Origin: JAKOQB01 sp036824465
GTDB lineage: Bacteria > Pseudomonadota > Gammaproteobacteria > Burkholderiales > Burkholderiaceae_F
Direction: 5' to 3'
Length of the DNA: 28,069 nucleotides
Assembly: GCA_036824465.1 (NCBI GenBank)
Contig: DAITAC010000056.1
Coordinates: forward strand, 1 to 28,069
A model generated the notes under the pieces. That model made no database searches, was not told where the DNA came from, and saw only the letters and a list, made by a program, of their open reading frames with translations. Position numbers and translations under genes: made by a program. Of this stretch, positions 23,695 to 28,069 are shown one piece after another (the first letter of the stretch is position 1; every line of letters begins with the position of its first letter).

Positions 23695-26562
23695 CTACCA
23701 CCCGCCAAACAGCGTGAAACCGGCCCAGAAGTACGGGTGCCGATGCTGTTCCCGCAACGCGTTTTGGGACAAAGACAAGGATCTGGACGGTGAACAGCCA
23801 CGTCTCAGCGCCGCGTAAAAGTGCGTCATGAATTCGGCCGTGGTGGCATCGTCGATCGGCCACAGGCTGGCTATGATGCGCGCTGCCCCCGCCAGCAGAA
23901 ACGCCCGCACCAACCCCACCATCTCGTCGCCGTCGCCGCTGTCGCCCAGCCCGGTCTCACAGGCGCTAAGCACCACGATTCCAGGACGCAGCGTCAGTTG
24001 CTCGACCTCCTCGGCGGTCAGCGCGCCGTCGTGCAGATGCAGCGCCGAGAACATCGGATTGTCGCCGCGGAACTGCGCGTGGCACGCGAGGTGGATGACC
24101 TCGGCCGCGCCGGCATGCGCGCGCAGCGCATCGGTCGTAGCCTGTTCCCCGACGAAAACGGTGCAATCGGAAAACAGGCCGGCGACAGAACGGGCTTCAC
24201 GTTCGGCGTGAGGCAGTGACGCGGACTCACCGAGGGCAAGCGCGCGCTGCGGAATTGAGGCCCTTCGCAGACATCCATGCAGCGCGATACGCGCGCTGGG
24301 TGCCGTGGCCAGCTCAACCGTCTCGACCAGGAACCTTTCGCCGTCGTTCAGCGCGCCGAAGGGCAACCGGGCGAGTTGCCCATGGGGCACCACCACGATT
24401 CTGCGAAACGGCGCCAGCGCTTCCTGCAGCGGCGCCCACAGCCGTGCGTGCAACTGCCGCATCCGCTTTTCCGTCCGCAGGCGCAGGCTGTCCAGATGCT
24501 TTGCCACCGGTGTCGCGCCGAAACGCAGCGTCTCGATCTGAAAGCGCGCCGAGTCGATGGCCTGCAGCGTGTCGCGCCAGCCGGCCAGATTGCGATGGAC
24601 AGTGATTCCATCCGCGGTGGCGATGCAGGCGAACAGCTCGTCGTCGATGACCCCGTATTCGATCAGCGCCCCGTCCGCACCCAGGGCCTGGCACAGGCGC
24701 GCCACATCGAGGTCGTTGTCGAAGGAGATGGAGTCGCGACTTGCGTTCGACGCCAGCCGATGCCGTCGAACGCGCTCAAGCAACTCACGCTCGGTTTGGC
24801 GCAGCTCCTCGACCAGCGCGGCCGGCGATGATGCTTCGTCCTGCGCGCGTCGTAACCGCCGGTACAGCCAGTTCAGACGGCGGCGCAGCGGTTGCAGATC
24901 CGGATCGCCTCCGCTTGCTACAGGCTGCGTCATCCGCTCGGCCAACGTGCGGGCGCGAAACCGTTCCAGTTGCTGCAGCACCTGCGCCGCGCCGTCCGGT
25001 GTGGCCGACCGCATGTGCGCATCGAGCGCCATGCGGAGCAGTTCGCGGAAGGGCAACAGGTGATCGGCGAGGAACGCGCTGCGAATTTCGTCGCCCGGCA
25101 GCGCGCGCCGCTGGTCCTCGAACAGGTCGATCGCGGCCTGGAACGCTGCGCGCGCGGCAGTAGTGTCCGACTTGGCCTGCGCCACCAGCCCTGCGCCGGT
25201 CAGGCAGCGCAGCTGCACCGGCAGCAACTGCTGCGTGCGTGCCGATTTGAGCGTGGCGTCGTACAACGCGCGTGCCTGTTCGACGTCGCCGACATGCAGA
25301 AGCGCCTGCGCGCGCACCGCATCAGCACGCGCGCTGCCATCAGCAAGAGCCGCCTGCTGGAAACCCTGTGCCGCGTGCGCCGCCAGCCGCACCGCCTCGT
25401 CGTCGCGTCCGTCGGCAATCGCAAGTTCGGCGCGCGCGAGATCAACCGACGCAGCGCCAACGCTATTGCCCTGCGCGATGAACAATGTGGACGCGCGTTC
25501 CAACGCGGCAATGGCGACGATTGGCTGTCCCTGCATCGCGTGCGTTCGACCCAGCTGCGCGTGCGTCCACGCCTGCTCGCGCGGCATGTCGAGCGCTTCG
25601 AACCGGCCCAGGGCCTGCCGGAACAGTGCCAGCGCCTCGGGCAGCAGGCGCAATTCCAGATACGCGTCGGCCAGCAGCTTTTCCGCGACGGCGAGATGCT
25701 GTGGCAACGAGAGTGACTCGTACTGCCGGCGCGCACGTTCCAGGCCGGCAAGCGCGTCGCGATAATTCCCGCGCACCAGTTGCAGCAGTGCAACCGATTC
25801 GTCGACCTTGGCGCACAGCACCGGGAAGCCGCGCCCTTCGGCGCGCATGCGGGCGCGTGCGTACATGCGCATCGCCTCATCGAAGTCACCGGTCATGGTC
25901 AGTGCGTCGGCCAGACCGATATCGGCCATCACCGAATGCTCGCTGTCGCCGACACGCGCGGCCAGCACGGCGGCTTCGCGGTAACAGCGTGCAGCCTGCG
26001 TGTAGGCGTCCTGCCACATGTGCAGGCTGCCGAGGTTCAGGCTGACCCTGGCCGCCGCGCGCAGATTCTGCTGAGCGAGGAATTCGCGCTGCGTGCGCTC
26101 GGCGCACTCGGCCGCCGCTGCGTGCTGACCCAGCATCGACAACGCCATGATCTTCGGCACCTGCGTTTCGGCGGCGTGCTGCGCCTGGCCGAGCGCGCGG
26201 AACTCGTCCGCGGCAAGATCGAAGCTCGCCATTGCGTCCGCCATCCGACCCTGCGCGACCTGCGCGATGCCCGCGGTCCACGCCACCAGCGCAACGATCT
26301 CGCGCGCTTGCGCGCCGTTGGCATCGCTCTCGCCGAGGCGGCGCAATGCGTCCGCAGCGTCGGCGGCGCGGCGCGGTTCGCTGCTCCACGCCGCATAACA
26401 GGCGTCCTTCAGCGTCCACGCCAGCGTGCATCGCTGCTCGCCGGTCAACCCGCCGGGTGGCAGCGCCCCGGATTCGATCAACTGCCGCGCAAGTTCGGCG
26501 GCGTCGAAGTTCAGATCATCCCGATCGATCGCCCACCTCGATCGGCGGAAGCACGATTTCAT
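23695..26562 (-). CDS. TPR-CHAT caspase-like protease
   Basis: 955 residues. The first two-thirds is a long array of helical TPR-like repeats (about 60-540), used for protein recognition. The C-terminal CHAT domain (about 640-955) has the clan-CD dyad: H828 in HLACHAQ and C868 in LSACETGLG. It closes with FLLAGAARIIASLWPIDD and HPYFWAGFTLFGG, as in active CHAT proteins. No signal peptide or membrane helix is seen, so it is cytoplasmic. ATG 26562 is the only upstream start before an in-frame stop and overlaps the previous gene by 47 bases. CHAT proteases are known as effectors in gasdermin and type III-E CRISPR defence; neither is present here. The substrate is unknown. Confidence 0.93.
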   Translation of the reverse strand: MKSCFRRSRWAIDRDDLNFDAAELARQLIESGALPPGGLTGEQRCTLAWTLKDACYAAWSSEPRRAADAADALRRLGESDANGAQAREIVALVAWTAGIAQVAQGRMADAMASFDLAADEFRALGQAQHAAETQVPKIMALSMLGQHAAAAECAERTQREFLAQQNLRAAARVSLNLGSLHMWQDAYTQAARCYREAAVLAARVGDSEHSVMADIGLADALTMTGDFDEAMRMYARARMRAEGRGFPVLCAKVDESVALLQLVRGNYRDALAGLERARRQYESLSLPQHLAVAEKLLADAYLELRLLPEALALFRQALGRFEALDMPREQAWTHAQLGRTHAMQGQPIVAIAALERASTLFIAQGNSVGAASVDLARAELAIADGRDDEAVRLAAHAAQGFQQAALADGSARADAVRAQALLHVGDVEQARALYDATLKSARTQQLLPVQLRCLTGAGLVAQAKSDTTAARAAFQAAIDLFEDQRRALPGDEIRSAFLADHLLPFRELLRMALDAHMRSATPDGAAQVLQQLERFRARTLAERMTQPVASGGDPDLQPLRRRLNWLYRRLRRAQDEASSPAALVEELRQTERELLERVRRHRLASNASRDSISFDNDLDVARLCQALGADGALIEYGVIDDELFACIATADGITVHRNLAGWRDTLQAIDSARFQIETLRFGATPVAKHLDSLRLRTEKRMRQLHARLWAPLQEALAPFRRIVVVPHGQLARLPFGALNDGERFLVETVELATAPSARIALHGCLRRASIPQRALALGESASLPHAEREARSVAGLFSDCTVFVGEQATTDALRAHAGAAEVIHLACHAQFRGDNPMFSALHLHDGALTAEEVEQLTLRPGIVVLSACETGLGDSGDGDEMVGLVRAFLLAGAARIIASLWPIDDATTAEFMTHFYAALRRGCSPSRSLSLSQNALREQHRHPYFWAGFTLFGGW

Positions 26563-27028
26563 CGCCGCCGACGTGCACGGTCAGCAGGTAGCTGCCGCGT
26601 GCGATGCCCTCGAGCCGGAACTCGCCGAGCGCATCGAGCGCGGCGACCTTTGCCACTGCGCCGACGGACTCGGCCACGAGCCTGACTTCGCCGGCTTCAT
26701 CCGGCCCGAGAATCTGGCCGGTGAGCGCGAATCCATCGTTGGACGGTGTGATCCGTAGATCGAGATCGCGCCCCATTGCGCTGAAAAGCAGATGGTGGGC
26801 GTCCGACGGCAGCGCGCGCACGCCGAGCGCGGTCGGCTCGACGGTCCAGCTGTCGAAGCTCAATGCCGCGGTGATGCGTCGGACGATCGCCTGGAGCGAT
26901 AGCGGCTTTGCCGTCTGCCACAGGTCGATCGCGGCGCGCACCAGCGCCGGCGGCGCGTCCGGCATCGCCGCGGCTCTGCGCGCCAGCGCTTCAAACTCCT
27001 GGTCGCCGAGTTCGTGGATAGGTTTCAT
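26516..27028 (-). CDS. Accessory protein between ECF sigma factor and CHAT protease
   Basis: 170 residues, family not named. The N-terminal third is helical (MKPIHELGDQEFEALARRAA, then ALVRAAIDLWQTAKPLSLQA). The C-terminal part (about 95-165) is a strand-rich domain (LTGQILGPDEAGEVRLVAE, FRLEGIARGSYLLTVHVGG) resembling carboxypeptidase-regulatory-like beta sandwiches. There is no membrane helix and no zinc anti-sigma motif (HxxxCxxC). It lies 62 bp after the sigma gene and overlaps the CHAT gene by 47 bases. A role as cytoplasmic anti-sigma factor or adaptor for the protease is inferred from position only. Confidence 0.8.
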   Translation of the reverse strand: MKPIHELGDQEFEALARRAAAMPDAPPALVRAAIDLWQTAKPLSLQAIVRRITAALSFDSWTVEPTALGVRALPSDAHHLLFSAMGRDLDLRITPSNDGFALTGQILGPDEAGEVRLVAESVGAVAKVAALDALGEFRLEGIARGSYLLTVHVGGDEIVLPPIEVGDRSG

Positions 27029-27090
27029 CGGACATTGCCTGCGATTGCGTTACGCAACAGAGCGGGCTTGCCGCGCCAAAATACATTGTC

Positions 27091-27666
27091 TCATCCAGCG
27101 AGCGCGCGCAGCTTTTCAATACAGCGCGAACGGGTCGGACCGATGCTTCCCACCGGCATGGCCATCCGGCGGGCCACCTCGTCGTAAGGCACGGAATCGT
27201 CCTCATCGCGGAACAGCAGCAACAGCAGCTCCCGGCAACGGGAATCAAGCCGCTCCAGCGCCAGTCGGACCTGATTGACCTGCTGCAGTTCGATCAGCGC
27301 CTCTTCGGGCAGCGGCGAGTCGTCGGCAACCTCATCGACTGCACGCGCGCCGTCCTCATCGTCCGTGGGCGTCAGCGACACGGTGCGCCGCCCCTTGGCC
27401 GACTGCGCGATGGATTCGCGCTTGGCGGTAGTGACGATCCAGGCCTGCAGCCGTTCCGGCTGCCGCAGGCGCGGCAGATGCTCAATCAGCCGCGCGAATA
27501 CGGTCTGGAAGACATCGGCGGCCGCATGCTCGTCCAGTCCGGCGCGACGCACGATCGCAAACACCAGGCGCTGGTAACGGCGCACCAGCGTCTCCCACGC
27601 CGTGCCTTCGTCGCGCAAGCAGCGCGCGACGAGTGACGCGTCATCTTCGTCAGTCGGCCCGCCCAC
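27091..27666 (-). CDS. ECF-type RNA polymerase sigma factor
   Basis: 191 residues, a typical ECF length. Region 2 covers about 25-90 (RRYQRLVFAIVRRAG, DEHAAADVFQTVFARLIEHL, AWIVTTAKRES). An acidic linker follows, and region 4 covers about 135-190 with a helix-turn-helix (YDEVARRMAMPVGSIGPTRS). The start is GTG at 27666 without a strong ribosome binding site, 11 bp after the stop of an SDR gene. It directs polymerase to GGAA(T/C)-type promoters; one candidate precedes the subtilisin gene at 23647-23672. No classical anti-sigma factor is adjacent, so the 170-aa protein or the CHAT protease may control it. Confidence 0.9.
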   Translation of the reverse strand: MGGPTDEDDASLVARCLRDEGTAWETLVRRYQRLVFAIVRRAGLDEHAAADVFQTVFARLIEHLPRLRQPERLQAWIVTTAKRESIAQSAKGRRTVSLTPTDDEDGARAVDEVADDSPLPEEALIELQQVNQVRLALERLDSRCRELLLLLFRDEDDSVPYDEVARRMAMPVGSIGPTRSRCIEKLRALAG

Positions 27667-27677
27667 GAACCGTCAGT

Positions 27678-28069
27678 TCAGAGAAACAAGTCCGGCAGCA
27701 GCTGCTTCGACCCCGGCACGACCGAGTACTTCTCAAGGTCGGTCGCGCCCGCGCGCTTCAGCACGTCCTCATCAATGAAGAAGTTGCCCGTGTTGATGGC
27801 CGCGTCGAGATTGAGCACCGCGTAGGCCGCGTCGGCCATGATGTCCGGCGTGCGGCAATGCTCGGGCTTGATACCGGGAATCATCTGCAGCGCCGCGGTC
27901 TGGATCACCGTGCGCGGCCACAACGCGTTGACGGCGATGCCGTAGCTGCGGAATTCCTCGGCATGACCGAGCACGCACATGCTCATGCCGTACTTGGCCA
28001 TCGTGTACGCCACGTGCGGCGCAAACCAGCGCGGTTGCATGTTCAGCGGCGGCGACAGCGTCAGCACGT
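27678..28069 (-). CDS. SDR oxidoreductase, HSDL2-like, C-terminal part
   Basis: Only the last 130 or so residues are present; the gene continues beyond the right edge. The SDR catalytic tyrosine and lysine appear in AYTMAKYG, followed by EEFRSYGIAVNALWPRTVIQ and a C-terminal segment (TGNFFIDEDVLKRAGATDLE) typical of the hydroxysteroid-dehydrogenase-like 2 group. It probably reduces or oxidises a lipid-like ketone or alcohol with NAD(P). It is co-directional with the ECF sigma gene, 11 bp apart, so the sigma module may be transcribed with it. Confidence 0.85.
   Translation of the reverse strand, partial: VLTLSPPLNMQPRWFAPHVAYTMAKYGMSMCVLGHAEEFRSYGIAVNALWPRTVIQTAALQMIPGIKPEHCRTPDIMADAAYAVLNLDAAINTGNFFIDEDVLKRAGATDLEKYSVVPGSKQLLPDLFL

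Noticed and set aside
22244..26562. A gasdermin or CRISPR type III-E partner for the CHAT protease
   Set aside because: No pore-forming or Cas-like protein is encoded in the window.

Overview
The window is GC-rich Gram-negative chromosome. It has outer-membrane barrels, Sec, Tat and lipoprotein signals, an aapJQMP amino-acid importer, an Atm1-type exporter and sigma-54 control. A betaproteobacterium (Burkholderiales or a relative) is my inference from gene style; there is no rRNA or other taxonomic marker. I see no tRNA or rRNA gene, CRISPR array, insertion sequence or phage gene. Except for five plus-strand loci between about 12.2 and 15.4 kb, everything is on the minus strand.

Region 1 (1-5.25 kb): a large one-component regulator (winged helix, BTAD, AAA ATPase, TPR; TTG start). 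Next in the same direction is a run of small exported proteins of unknown function. Between them lie heptamer-like repeats at 11-bp phasing, the geometry used by SARP/BTAD activators.

Region 2 (5.4-10.2 kb): a complete general L-amino-acid ABC importer, aapJ-aapQ-aapM-aapP. Upstream is an NtrC-type dyad plus a GG-N10-GC sigma-54-like promoter. Four hairpins are stacked between the binding-protein gene and the first permease gene.

Region 3 (10.2-15.4 kb): an Atm1/ABCB7-type exporter, divergent from an SDR oxidoreductase and a YciA-like thioesterase. Then come a decayed locus split by a REP-like palindrome, an outer-membrane barrel gene and a small Tat lipoprotein with three HxH motifs.

Region 4 (15.4-17.1 kb): an amidase-signature enzyme translationally coupled to a small Tat-signal protein.

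Region 5 (17.2-21.6 kb): a membrane histidine kinase and an NtrC-family response regulator flank a small exported protein built from 26-residue repeats. That small gene has a near-consensus sigma-54 promoter. The regulator gene overlaps an outer-membrane protein gene by ATGA. This reads as a signalling unit whose main output may be the repeat protein.

Region 6 (21.7-27.7 kb): an ECF sigma factor, a 170-aa accessory protein, a 955-aa TPR-CHAT caspase-like protease with an intact His/Cys dyad, and an exported subtilisin with its prodomain. An ECF-like promoter precedes the subtilisin. A two-cysteine exported protein follows. This two-protease, sigma-controlled module is the best candidate here for an undescribed system. 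The right edge cuts an HSDL2-like SDR gene.
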